A stretch of DNA of 14,029 nt. It comes from Gammaproteobacteria bacterium. GTDB taxonomy: Bacteria > Pseudomonadota > Gammaproteobacteria > Eutrophobiales > Eutrophobiaceae. The notes below the pieces were generated by a model. The model saw nothing but the letters and a program-made list of their open reading frames with translations, had not been told where the DNA came from and did not search any database. This document shows positions 7,168 through 14,029 of the stretch, piece after piece; the first letter of the stretch is position 1, and every line of letters starts with the position of its first letter. The stretch is taken from positions 1 to 14,029 of the forward strand of contig JABHFC010000432.1 of NCBI GenBank assembly GCA_018676275.1. The letters run 5' to 3'. A program made the translations under genes and the position numbers.

Positions 7168-7569
7168 TCAGGATTCCTGTCTGTCGTCGTTATCTATATC
7201 GCCGGTAATCTTTTTATTAAAGCTGTCATCCAAATCAAGATTATCCTCGGCAATATTGGCCTGAGTGCGTAGTTCTTCGACGATACTGTTTTTAAGATTG
7301 TCCTTAAGCAGGCGAACCAGCTGGTCCAGCTCACCAGAAAATTTTTGTTCCAGTTTTCCGGCGAGGTCTGTTATTTGTTCATCAATCAACTCTATATCAT
7401 CAGCGTTTTCACTGTTGATAAAGTCTGCTTCTGTCACAAGTTCGTCCAGCACCGGGACTTTAATTTTGCTGGGTGTAGCATCGGATTCATCTTTTTCCAG
7501 CAATGACTCAAGCTCTTCGAGCTTCTCTCTCAATGCATCGTCGGGGTTATTCTGATCAGACGTCGGCAT
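7168..7569 (-). CDS. Small acidic coiled-coil protein between holC and valS
   Basis: A 133-residue, very acidic, soluble protein with no signal peptide or membrane segment. The N-terminal part is a Glu-rich helix (ALREKLEELESLLEKD, 12-27). The motif KIKVPVLDELV (36-46) is conserved-looking; short IPVLxEvV-type motifs recur in proteins of this position in other gammaproteobacteria. A second helical stretch (about 60-105) has a heptad-like pattern suggesting coiled-coil or self-association, and the C-terminus is Asp/Asn-rich. The first 14 bases overlap the end of holC, so translation is probably coupled. From memory, Pseudomonas also has an uncharacterised gene between holC and valS, which supports this being a real gene. 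I cannot assign a function. A role near the clamp loader or tRNA synthetase would be inferred from position only. Confidence 0.8.
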   Translation of the reverse strand: MPTSDQNNPDDALREKLEELESLLEKDESDATPSKIKVPVLDELVTEADFINSENADDIELIDEQITDLAGKLEQKFSGELDQLVRLLKDNLKNSIVEELRTQANIAEDNLDLDDSFNKKITGDIDNDDRQES

Positions 7570-7996
7570 TTGCAGATCTTAAATCATTATTATGTAATTC
7601 GAAGCCAGCCTGTCGGTACTCTTTGTAACGTTCTCTGGCTTGCTGCCTGTAAGGCTCATTAGCTGGTACGATTTCAACTATACGATCGAAATTCCCGGCA
7701 AAATCCGGGATGTTCGTACTTAAATTTATCAGTACTTCATTACTTTTCGAGTTCATACCTTCCCAGCCTATAGTAACGGTATTAGCATCGGCATCATCAG
7801 CATCAATAAGGCTATGGGGCAAAAAGCTTATCTCATTGTGAGTCCATAAAAGATCGTCCAGCAGACCGGCTTCTTCCCGTGAACTTGCATGGATATACAA
7901 CTGCAGGTTTTGCTTGCGAATTTTAGTGGCTATATCGCAGGTAAATCGCTCCCGGTTTCCCTGTTCAGACAGTATGTAGAAATCAACTCTGGGCAT
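7556..7996 (-). CDS. holC: DNA polymerase III chi subunit
   Basis: A 146-residue chi subunit of the polymerase III clamp-loader assembly. In the cell it binds psi (HolD) and the C-terminal tail of single-stranded-DNA-binding protein, linking the replisome to coated template. The start MPRVDFYIL is typical, and the central pattern follows the family: an ALAxKxxxxGxxVxIxxxxxxxxxxLDxLLWTxxxxSFLPH layout, here with LLDDLLWTHNEISFLPHSL at about residues 45-63, then VLINLSTNIPDFAGNFDRIVEIV and an ERYKEYRQAGF helix near the end. Length matches E. coli HolC (147). It lies 10 bases downstream of pepA and overlaps the next gene by 14 bases. No Shine-Dalgarno sequence is evident, so it may depend on translational coupling to pepA. 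Confidence 0.95.
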   Translation of the reverse strand: MPRVDFYILSEQGNRERFTCDIATKIRKQNLQLYIHASSREEAGLLDDLLWTHNEISFLPHSLIDADDADANTVTIGWEGMNSKSNEVLINLSTNIPDFAGNFDRIVEIVPANEPYRQQARERYKEYRQAGFELHNNDLRSANADV

Positions 7997-8006
7997 TTGT
8001 GCAAAA

Positions 8007-9497
8007 TTATTCCGCGTGATCCAGTAAATACTGGGTCAAAAGCGAAACCGGTCTGCCGGTAGCACACTTGTTCTTACCACTGATCCAGGCAGTACCGGCA
8101 ATATCGAGATGTGCCCAATGAAACTTTTTGGTGAATCGTGACAGGAAGCAGGCGGCTGTAATAGTGCCAGCCTCACGACCACCAATGTTAGCCATATCGG
8201 CAAAAGGGCTATCGATCTGTTGTTGGTATTCATCCCATAATGGTAGTTGCCAGGCTCGATCTCCAGCGGTCTCACCGGCATTCAACAGATCTTTCGCCAG
8301 GGGATTATGGTTACTCAGCAGCCCGGTTGCATGACTTCCCAGTGCCATTACACAGGCACCCGTTAACGTCGCGATATCAACAACAGCGGCAGGATTAAAA
8401 CGTTCGCTGTAACTAAGTGCATCGCAAAGTATTAATCGTCCCTCTGCATCGGTATTTAGTACCTCAATGGTCTGTCCGGACATGCTGGTAAAAATATCGC
8501 CGGGTTTGGTTGCCGTACTGCTCGGCATATTTTCCACCGCTGGTACAACACCAACAACATTTACAGGCAGACCCATATCAGCTATTGCGGACATTGTGCC
8601 GAAAACAGAAGCTGCACCACACATGTCATATTTCATTTCATCCATGGCCGGGGATGGTTTGATGGAAATACCACCGGTATCAAATGTGACACCTTTACCA
8701 ACAAGCACCACAGGTTTGCTGTCCTTTTTACCACCATAATATTCAAAGGTAATCAGCTTTGCTGGCTCAGCACTACCACGACTGACTGATAAAAGTGAAT
8801 TCATCTCCAGCTTTTTCATTGCCGCTTCGTCCAGTACTTTCACCTTCAGAGTCTTGTAGGTTTTCGCCAGTTGTTGTGCCTGACTTGCCAGATAGCTGGG
8901 AGTACACACATTAGCCGGACGATTACCCAAATCACGAGCCAATTTAACTCCTTTGGATAAGGAGTTACCAATCTTCGCAGCCTTATCACCTGAAGGTAAT
9001 TCCCGTCTTGAAGGGACAGTAAGCGTTATTTTCTTTAGTGTCTTTGTCGAGCGTTTGTTCTTGCTCTTGAATTCTTTGAACTCATAAAGTACGTGATTTG
9101 TGAATTCGACGGCACGGCTGATCTTCCAGTTATGATCGCGACCTTTTACATTCAGTTCAGACAGGTAACTAACAGCATCGTTGGCACCGGTGGTGTTAAG
9201 TTGTTTGATGCTATTTTCGATGATCTTGCGGTACTGGCGTTCGTCCAGATCCCGTTCCTTTCCACAACCTACCAACAATACTCTGTCGCAGAGCATCCCG
9301 GGTACATTATGCAGCAACAGAGACTGACCCAGTTTGCCTTCGATGTCTCCGCGTCGTATCAGGTTCGACAGGTATTTCTTACTGGCCGAATCGATAGCTT
9401 TTGCTGCTGTGGTAAGTTTACGAGGTTCGCATACACCGACTACGATGCATGCTGTCCGTTGTTTCTCAGGGCTACCGCTTTTAATGCTGAATTCCAT
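8007..9497 (-). CDS. pepA: Leucyl aminopeptidase (M17), possible DNA-binding regulator
   Basis: A 496-residue cytosolic two-metal aminopeptidase that removes N-terminal residues from peptides. The catalytic domain shows GKGVTFDTGGISIKP with metal ligands K268 and D273, D291 in MKYDMCGAASV, and NTDAEGRL with D350 and E352; catalytic K280 and R354 are also in place. The offsets relative to E. coli PepA (D352, E354) are constant at two residues. The N-terminal domain (about 1-170) is basic near 140-160 (KSKNKRSTKTLKK). In E. coli, PepA also binds DNA in Xer recombination at cer and in carAB control; whether this protein does so cannot be told from sequence. The ATG has only a poor ribosome binding site. 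It heads the minus-strand block with holC 10 bases behind, and is divergent from lptF across 134 bases. Confidence 0.98.
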   Translation of the reverse strand: MEFSIKSGSPEKQRTACIVVGVCEPRKLTTAAKAIDSASKKYLSNLIRRGDIEGKLGQSLLLHNVPGMLCDRVLLVGCGKERDLDERQYRKIIENSIKQLNTTGANDAVSYLSELNVKGRDHNWKISRAVEFTNHVLYEFKEFKSKNKRSTKTLKKITLTVPSRRELPSGDKAAKIGNSLSKGVKLARDLGNRPANVCTPSYLASQAQQLAKTYKTLKVKVLDEAAMKKLEMNSLLSVSRGSAEPAKLITFEYYGGKKDSKPVVLVGKGVTFDTGGISIKPSPAMDEMKYDMCGAASVFGTMSAIADMGLPVNVVGVVPAVENMPSSTATKPGDIFTSMSGQTIEVLNTDAEGRLILCDALSYSERFNPAAVVDIATLTGACVMALGSHATGLLSNHNPLAKDLLNAGETAGDRAWQLPLWDEYQQQIDSPFADMANIGGREAGTITAACFLSRFTKKFHWAHLDIAGTAWISGKNKCATGRPVSLLTQYLLDHAE

Positions 9498-9528
9498 ATT
9501 ATTCTGTAGTATGTGGTTGATTGGATTG

Positions 9529-9556
9529 CACCCGGGAATCAGTCGAACCCGGAGTG
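9529..9556. other. Hairpin in the pepA-lptF divergent region
   Basis: Arms CACCCGGG (9529-9536) and CCCGGAGTG (9548-9556) form eight pairs with one bulged A and an 11-base loop. On the minus strand it would lie about 30 bases before the pepA ATG, in its likely leader. The loop on that strand begins TTCGA, so the element looks like a tRNA T-arm with four extra bases. No further tRNA parts are present. Function is unknown; it could be a leader structure or chance. Confidence 0.35.
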
Positions 9557-9631
9557 TTAATCGTTAATACTACCAAATGTATTCGGCTAAAGCTTGTTGC
9601 TTAACTAATCATCGGTATCGATAGAATATTT

Positions 9632-10738
9632 ATGATCCTGGAGCGCTACATATATCGAGAAATCCTGGAGAAGCTTCTATGGATTCTCGGACTGCTACTC
9701 TTGATACTCGCCAGTAATCGCTTCGTAGGCTTTCTGGCGGATGCTGCCGATGGTGAGTTACCCGGCGAGCTGGTTCTGCAGATGTTGACGATGAAAATGC
9801 TCGCTACTCTGCCTAAATTATTACCTATATCCCTGTTTATTTCGGTAACCCTGGCCTTGTCCAGATTGGCTCAGGACAGAGAGCTGACTGTAATTTCAGT
9901 GTCGGGTCTGGCCATCAGCTTTCAAACCCTGACCGTCCTCAAATTTGCTTTTGTCTTTTCCCTGCTGGTTTTTGTATCCAGTTTTATTATTGGTCCCTGG
10001 GCGGTGAATGGAGTTAGTGGTTTGAAAGGGCAGGCAGAGCAAGAGTCCGATATTTCGGGTATTAGTGCAGGTCAGTTCAAGGAATTCAGTAAAGGCGATC
10101 GCATTGTTTATATAGAAAACATGTCTGAAGACTCTGAGCTTATGAAAAATGTTTTTTTACAGGTACGCCAACACAATGATCTTGGCGTACTTCGCTCTGA
10201 TACAGCCAGGTACAGGTTTAGCGAGCGTACGGGGAGTCGTTACATAGCTTTTCAACATGGACGCCGATACGTCGGTAAACCCGGTAATCTGGATTATCAG
10301 ATCACTGATTATCGAACCTATGCTGTATTGATTGAGCAGGATGATGAAACAAAATCTGTTGTTAAACTTGAAGCGGTACCCAGCCTGAAGTTGATTGGTT
10401 CGGATCTGCCACCTCACAAGGCTGAATTGCAATGGCGTATGTCCTATATTTTCGCGACCTTGTTGCTGCCAATATTGGCAGTGGCACTAAATGGATTGTC
10501 ATTTCGTGAGACGCGTTATGTACCTCTGTTCATTGCGATCATGGTGTACTTTATTTATAGCAATTTGCTTGGTATATCCAAAACGCTGATTAAACGCGAT
10601 GATTTGTCACCGTTAATAGGTATGTGGTGGGTGCATATATTACTGGTGATGGTAATCATCGCAGTTTTCAAATACCCCAGCTTTAGGTATTTACACAGCG
10701 GAAGTATCAGGCAAAAGTTCTTCTCGAGTGAGAAATAG
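9632..10738 (+). CDS. lptF: LPS export ABC transporter permease LptF
   Basis: A 368-residue inner-membrane permease of the LptB2FG complex, which extracts lipopolysaccharide from the inner membrane and feeds it to LptC and the LptA bridge. The architecture is that of the family: three N-terminal transmembrane segments (about 12-32, 58-80, 98-122), a periplasmic beta-jellyroll of about 140 residues, then three more segments (about 268-290, 297-320, 330-352). Family patterns include the start MILERYIYREIL, LPKLLPISLFISVTLALSRLAQDRELTVISVSG (coupling region facing LptB) and the final helices LSFRETRYVPLFIAIMVYFIYSNLLG. The ATG at 9632 has no good Shine-Dalgarno sequence. Divergence from pepA and a 9-base gap to lptG are the normal gammaproteobacterial arrangement. 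Confidence 0.96.
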   Translation: MILERYIYREILEKLLWILGLLLLILASNRFVGFLADAADGELPGELVLQMLTMKMLATLPKLLPISLFISVTLALSRLAQDRELTVISVSGLAISFQTLTVLKFAFVFSLLVFVSSFIIGPWAVNGVSGLKGQAEQESDISGISAGQFKEFSKGDRIVYIENMSEDSELMKNVFLQVRQHNDLGVLRSDTARYRFSERTGSRYIAFQHGRRYVGKPGNLDYQITDYRTYAVLIEQDDETKSVVKLEAVPSLKLIGSDLPPHKAELQWRMSYIFATLLLPILAVALNGLSFRETRYVPLFIAIMVYFIYSNLLGISKTLIKRDDLSPLIGMWWVHILLVMVIIAVFKYPSFRYLHSGSIRQKFFSSEK

Positions 10739-10747
10739 TATAGACCT

Positions 10748-11815
10748 ATGAAAATTATTCAGCGCTATTTTACGGTGACCCTGGTTGGTACCTCTTTACT
10801 CGCCCTGAGTGTACTGGTTGCGCTGTTTGCATTTTTTTCCTTGATCGATCAACTCGAGGAAACTGGTAAAGGCAGTTACGGCGTTGCCCAGGCTCTTACA
10901 TATGTTTTGTTAACTATGCCGCGTCTTGCCTACGAGTTATTTCCCATTGCTGCCGTCATCGGTAGCATGGCATCACTGGGCATGATGGCGCAAAACAGCG
11001 AACTGGCAGTAATTCGTACTGCCGGGGTTTCCAAAATAAATTTGAGTCTGGTACTGGCTAAATCCGGCTTGGTATTGGTGATGATAGCTATTGTAATAGG
11101 AGAACTTCTTGCCCCCATCTGTGAAGAGAAGGCTCAGCACATGCGTTCAATGGCCTTAACTGAGCAGATTGCACTTAAAACCAAATATGGATTCTGGGCC
11201 CGTGACGGTAATAGCTACATTAATATTCGAAAGGTTCTGCCGTCAGGAAAGGTTGAACAGATATATATCTATGAGTTTGATGACAATGATGAGTTGCGCA
11301 GTAGTATTCATGCAGAAAAGGGAGAGTATGAAGATGGCAAGTGGTTACTCGAAAATATCCAACAATCTGTAATTAGCAAAGAGCTTGTCAAACGACAACA
11401 TCATGAGCTGGCAAACTGGGACTCCTTGCTTGATTCTGAGATGGTTAATATGCTCATTGTTAAACCTGAGTACCTGACATTGTGGGGATTGATACATTAC
11501 ATTGATTTTCTCAATCAAAATGTGCAAGACGCACAACGTTATGAACAGGCATTATGGACAAAAATAATAAGACCACTTTCCATTCTGGCGATGATTGTGC
11601 TGGCTGTGCCATTGGTGAGAGGGACATCAAGGACAACTGCAATTGGTCAGCGTGTGTTTGTAGGTGCCCTGATCGGAATTATTTTCCATATTTGTAATCA
11701 AATGACAGGTCATATGGGGGTTGTCTATGACATTTCACCTGCTATAAGCGTAACAGTACCGACAATAGCTCTGGCGCTGATAACGCTTTTTCTGTTGAGA
11801 AACCATGCTCCCTGA
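10748..11815 (+). CDS. lptG: LPS export ABC transporter permease LptG
   Basis: A 355-residue partner of LptF in the LptB2FG lipopolysaccharide extractor. It has the same plan: transmembrane segments at about 12-32, 58-82 and 100-122, a periplasmic jellyroll (about 128-265), then segments at about 272-292, 300-322 and 330-351. The start MKIIQRYFTVTLVG, the coupling region LGMMAQNSELAVIRTAGVS and the late pattern VLAVPLVRGTSRTTAIGQRVFVG...HICNQMTG are typical. The gene lies nine bases after lptF and is surely co-transcribed with it. The stop at 11813-11815 is followed by a 59-base gap with only a poor hairpin (GCTC..GAGC), so read-through into the hydrolase gene is possible. Confidence 0.96.
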   Translation: MKIIQRYFTVTLVGTSLLALSVLVALFAFFSLIDQLEETGKGSYGVAQALTYVLLTMPRLAYELFPIAAVIGSMASLGMMAQNSELAVIRTAGVSKINLSLVLAKSGLVLVMIAIVIGELLAPICEEKAQHMRSMALTEQIALKTKYGFWARDGNSYINIRKVLPSGKVEQIYIYEFDDNDELRSSIHAEKGEYEDGKWLLENIQQSVISKELVKRQHHELANWDSLLDSEMVNMLIVKPEYLTLWGLIHYIDFLNQNVQDAQRYEQALWTKIIRPLSILAMIVLAVPLVRGTSRTTAIGQRVFVGALIGIIFHICNQMTGHMGVVYDISPAISVTVPTIALALITLFLLRNHAP

Positions 11816-11874
11816 ATCGGGGTTTTCCTGAGCAGAGCAGCAACAAAGCAGTCATTTTTCTGTATTAGGGATAG

Positions 11875-12810
11875 ATGATGAAAATCAAATCGAAAATACA
11901 CTTTATTGCAATCCTGTTATTACAGTTAAGTTCTCATGCTGTTAGTAGTGAACCCATAGATGGTCATCGTTTTCTCCCTCCCGGACGTTTAGTCGATGTC
12001 GACGGTTTTCGACTGCATATTAATTGTATTGGAGAAGGCGAACCTACTGTTGTGTTTGATTCCGGGACAGGAGGGTTCTCACTGGAATGGGCGCGTATCC
12101 AGAATGCAGTATCAAAACATACTCGTGTTTGCACATATGATCGGGCCGGATACGGTTGGAGTGATATGGGCCCATTGCCACGCACAAGCAAACGTATAGT
12201 GAATGAACTTCATTCACTACTATTGAAAGCAATGATTCCCGGACCTTATATTTTGGCGGGTCATTCATTCGGTGGTTTTACTGCGCAATATTTTGCCAGG
12301 CTATATCCTGAAGAAACTGCCGCTCTGGTACTTATTGATTCTTCTCATCCGGAACAGGTGGATCGTTTGCCAAAAGCAAGCAGGGGTTCAACCAGGATAT
12401 ATCCTGCGAAAAGCAGAACATACAGTGTATCGAGAGTGGTATTACATGAACATTATCCGCAAGAGAATGGAATGCTTGCTTACAAATTAATGTCGTCATG
12501 GAAGTACAGGTTTACCTTGCAGCAAGAAATGTTGAGTTTGCCTCAAAGCGCAAAGGAGATACTCGCTCTTGAACCGCTACAAACTATGCCACTTGTAGTA
12601 CTTACTCGCGGTAAACGTGTTTGGCCTAATAGTGGTTTTGGAAATAAGATGGAAAAAACATGGATGGAATTGCAGGATGAGTTGTCTCTTCTTAGTCTAG
12701 ACGTTGTGCATCTGGTTGCAGAACGGAGCGGTCATTCGATTCATCTGGATCAACCGGGATTGGTAATATCAGCGCTGGACGTTTTACTAAACACTGAGAA
12801 GAGAAAGTAA
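11875..12810 (+). CDS. Alpha/beta hydrolase with N-terminal signal
   Basis: A 311-residue alpha/beta-hydrolase-fold protein. The nucleophile is S131 in AGHSFGG and the catalytic histidine is probably H287 in RSGHSIHLDQP; the acid residue could not be placed with confidence. The oxyanion region is VVFDSGTGGFSLEW (59-72), and CTYDRAGYGWSDMGPLPRT (86-104) is a signature of a widespread group of uncharacterised bacterial hydrolases related to the proline iminopeptidase/haloperoxidase branch. The first 25 residues, with a lysine-rich start and IHFIAILLLQLSSHAVSS, look like a signal peptide, so the enzyme is likely periplasmic. No lipobox cysteine is seen. Two adjacent ATGs (11875, 11878) follow TAGGGATAG, a fair ribosome binding site. 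Substrate is unknown. It may be read from the lptFG transcript and is closed by the terminator at 12844-12874. Confidence 0.88.
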   Translation: MMKIKSKIHFIAILLLQLSSHAVSSEPIDGHRFLPPGRLVDVDGFRLHINCIGEGEPTVVFDSGTGGFSLEWARIQNAVSKHTRVCTYDRAGYGWSDMGPLPRTSKRIVNELHSLLLKAMIPGPYILAGHSFGGFTAQYFARLYPEETAALVLIDSSHPEQVDRLPKASRGSTRIYPAKSRTYSVSRVVLHEHYPQENGMLAYKLMSSWKYRFTLQQEMLSLPQSAKEILALEPLQTMPLVVLTRGKRVWPNSGFGNKMEKTWMELQDELSLLSLDVVHLVAERSGHSIHLDQPGLVISALDVLLNTEKRK

Positions 12811-12843
12811 AGGGCTACACATATACCTGAAGTGAAAAAGAAA

Positions 12844-12874
12844 AAGCCCCCGTCGTATTAAACGACGGAGGCTT
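12844..12874. terminator. Bidirectional Rho-independent terminator
   Basis: A 12-pair stem with one C/A mismatch: AAGCC-C-CCGTCGT (12844-12856), loop ATTAA, ACGACGG-A-GGCTT (12862-12874). On the + strand it is followed by ATTTTAACT; on the minus strand by a T run (complement of the A run at 12841-12845). It sits 33 bases after the hydrolase stop and 27 bases after the stop of the convergent DUF992 gene, so it serves both. Confidence 0.88.
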
Positions 12875-12900
12875 ATTTTAACTACTAATACAGTTGAAGC

Positions 12901-13404
12901 TTATCTGGCTTTTTCTATGTATAGAAAACCAACACCGGCTGATGCACCCAGGCCTTTATTAGTTTCCAGAGCAAGAGGCTGCAGACTCAGGCTTTGATCA
13001 CCGACACCTACCAGAACTTTTGCACCAAGACCAACACCAACGGAAGCAGCTGCCTGTCCGCCTACATATTTACCCGCTAATGTATATGAACCCGGGGTTG
13101 AGTTAGAAGTAGCTGAGATGACGGCAAAAGCCATGTTTTCTTCAGACTTAAAACTCAGGTCAAGACCAAGAGCAATTCCTGCTTCACCCTGATAACGTTC
13201 GAGTGTGCCCTGATTGTTGAATGTGCAGCTGACATCGGCTGTTGAGCGAACCAGCAGGTTGACACGAGAACCTGAGATAACGCTACATTTCAAAACACCA
13301 ATTTCCAGACCAGCCTTATCAGCGGCAAAAGCCGTGTTAAAGGACAGCGCAGATGCGATAGCAATAATCGCGGTAACAGATTTAAGTAAGTTGAGCTTTT
13401 TCAT
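12901..13404 (-). CDS. Periplasmic DUF992-family protein
   Basis: A 167-residue secreted protein. The signal peptide is clear: lysines at 2-3, a hydrophobic core to about residue 22, and an AFA|AD cleavage site after residue 27, leaving about 140 mature residues. The mature part follows the DUF992 pattern as I know it: GVLKCSV near the start, a second cysteine in DVSCTFN followed by ERYQGE, GLDLSFKSEE, a PGSYTLAGKYVGGQAAASVGVGLGAKVLVG block, and LQPLALETNKGLGASAGVGFLYIE at the end. C40 and C60 probably form a disulfide. The family is beta-rich, mostly known from proteobacteria, and has no established function. The start is supported by AAGGAAGG upstream and a matching promoter. The gene has its own promoter with a palindrome in the spacer, so it is probably regulated. 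Confidence 0.85.
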   Translation of the reverse strand: MKKLNLLKSVTAIIAIASALSFNTAFAADKAGLEIGVLKCSVISGSRVNLLVRSTADVSCTFNNQGTLERYQGEAGIALGLDLSFKSEENMAFAVISATSNSTPGSYTLAGKYVGGQAAASVGVGLGAKVLVGVGDQSLSLQPLALETNKGLGASAGVGFLYIEKAR

Positions 13405-13460
13405 GGATATGTTCCTTCCTTCTTCTTCAGTTGTGATTTAACGGGTTAATAGATATCTGA

Positions 13461-13488
13461 ACTATAATACAACGTTTGTATTTCTCAA
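13461..13488 (-). promoter_or_regulatory. Sigma-70 promoter of the DUF992 gene
   Basis: On the minus strand TTGAGA (13488-13483) and TATAGT (13466-13461) each match five of six consensus bases, with a 16-base spacer. Transcription would start near 13454, about 50 bases before the ATG, and the leader then carries AAGGAAGGAACATATCC just before it. Confidence 0.65.
13466..13482. promoter_or_regulatory. 17-base perfect palindrome, probable operator
   Basis: AATACAA-CGT-TTGTATT is a perfect 7-base inverted repeat with a 3-base centre. It fills the spacer between the -35 and -10 boxes of the DUF992 promoter almost exactly. A dimeric regulator bound here would block RNA polymerase, so repression is the simplest reading. 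The 16-base spacer is too short for typical MerR-type activation. No candidate regulator gene lies in the window. Confidence 0.55.
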
Positions 13489-13501
13489 GGGAATCATTCA
13501 T

Positions 13502-14029
13502 TTACTGATAGGCAAAGCCAGCGACACCAATAATAACATCAGTTTCTAAAATTTCGTATTCAATACCAATATTGTTTGGCATGTTCGGCATTGCCGCTGG
13601 TGCTGGACCCATAAACAGGCCATCAACTATGGTGTTACAGCTTGGGTAACATGCACCACTCATATTTGTCGTATTCATCGCTGTCACGCTACCCAGAGTG
13701 TCATATAAAGTTTCGCCATCTATCATCAGGCTACCTGCCACTGAATACAGCACACTATTGTGATCGACATCCATGTTAATGAAAGCATCTGATGTAGAGA
13801 AATTGACCGAGATACCCCCGTTGATTGCACCGTTGCCGACGGTTGCACCACTAACAGATGTGGAATTTGTACCGGCGACAAAGCTATAGAGGGCAGAGCC
13901 AGTTGATGGTATGGGTCCAGGTGCATCGCCAAAAATGAAATGCCCATTTTTATCTTTGAAGTTTAAGTGGCCACTGCAAATATCAGGGTTAACAACCAGA
14001 ATGCAGTTAGCGACCCCAGATAGAATGTC
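13502..14029 (-). CDS. Secreted-type beta-rich protein resembling FecR-associated C-terminal domain, 3' part
   Basis: The frame is open from the window edge to the TAA at 13504-13502, giving 175 residues of the C-terminal part; the start lies beyond 14029, and the ATG at 13774 is internal. The visible part is Gly/Ser/Thr/Asn-rich and beta-like. The order HFIFGDAPGPIPSTGSALYSFVAGT, then NGGISVNFSTSDAFINMDV, SVAGSLMIDG, and finally TIVDGLFMGPAPAAMP...IGIEYEI...IIGVAGFAYQ resembles a C-terminal barrel-like domain often found behind FecR domains or in related surface lipoproteins, which ends GxFxGPnA...GxxYxl...vxGxaaF. Four cysteines are visible, two near the window edge and two in ACYPSC. The N-terminal domain, signal peptide and export route cannot be seen. 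It lies just upstream of the DUF992 promoter on the same strand. Confidence 0.7.
   Translation of the reverse strand, partial: DILSGVANCILVVNPDICSGHLNFKDKNGHFIFGDAPGPIPSTGSALYSFVAGTNSTSVSGATVGNGAINGGISVNFSTSDAFINMDVDHNSVLYSVAGSLMIDGETLYDTLGSVTAMNTTNMSGACYPSCNTIVDGLFMGPAPAAMPNMPNNIGIEYEILETDVIIGVAGFAYQ

Noticed and set aside
9596..9627. TTGCTT / TAGAAT promoter for lptF
   Set aside because: The spacer is 19 bases, and the start of transcription would fall on or after the lptF ATG.
13502..13947. Two separate short minus-strand genes (starts at 13774 and 13947)
   Set aside because: The frame of the first continues without a stop to base 14029 and its translation fits one beta-rich domain. The second is a shadow in another frame.
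1..14029. Mobile elements, CRISPR arrays, phage or defence genes
   Set aside because: I found no transposase, integrase, spaced repeats or defence-type domains. Gene order in the centre is that of a stable core chromosome.

Overview
The window looks like chromosomal DNA of a gammaproteobacterium outside the enteric group, with GC content judged by eye to be in the mid-40s per cent. The best evidence is the core block on the minus strand, pepA-holC-(small acidic protein)-valS, with lptF-lptG running divergently from pepA. This arrangement is typical of gammaproteobacteria. The short-type serine acetyltransferase (cysE) downstream of valS, the CybB-type cytochrome b561 and the Gre-like factor fit the same assignment. 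I see no phage, transposon, integrase, CRISPR array, rRNA or complete tRNA gene. No stretch longer than 300 bases lacks a gene.

Layout. Positions 1-731 (+) hold the 3' part of a DUF364-type (putative heavy-metal chelation) protein that starts upstream of the window. An unrecognised four-helix membrane protein (922-1335, +) follows, then a hairpin, then a cytochrome b561 gene (1439-1966, +). Convergent to these is a Gre-like RNA polymerase secondary-channel protein (1981-2487, -). Its natural start appears to be an ATT codon, so a standard caller would truncate it. An EamA/DMT transporter (2663-3562, +) converges on cysE with a 9-base overlap.

The minus-strand block pepA (9497-8007), holC (7996-7556), acidic protein (7569-7168), valS (7059-4294) and cysE (4258-3554) has short gaps or overlaps, except for 108 bases before valS. 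It reads as one or two operons for protein turnover, replication clamp-loader function, valine tRNA charging and cysteine synthesis. lptF and lptG (9632-11815, +) encode the permease pair of the lipopolysaccharide exporter. A secreted or membrane-anchored alpha/beta hydrolase (11875-12810, +) follows, and a bidirectional terminator (12844-12874) closes this side.

The last section is on the minus strand. It has a periplasmic DUF992 protein with a clear promoter whose -35/-10 spacer is filled by a perfect 17-base palindrome (a probable operator). Upstream of it is the C-terminal part of a protein resembling the beta-rich C-terminal domain often found behind FecR domains; it runs off the window end.

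Most of the window is ordinary core genome. The points that deserve a second look are the ATT start of the Gre-like gene, its shortened coiled coil without the catalytic acidic tip, the palindrome inside the DUF992 promoter, and the unexplained small membrane protein beside the cytochrome. I found no clear sign of a new defence or mobile system.
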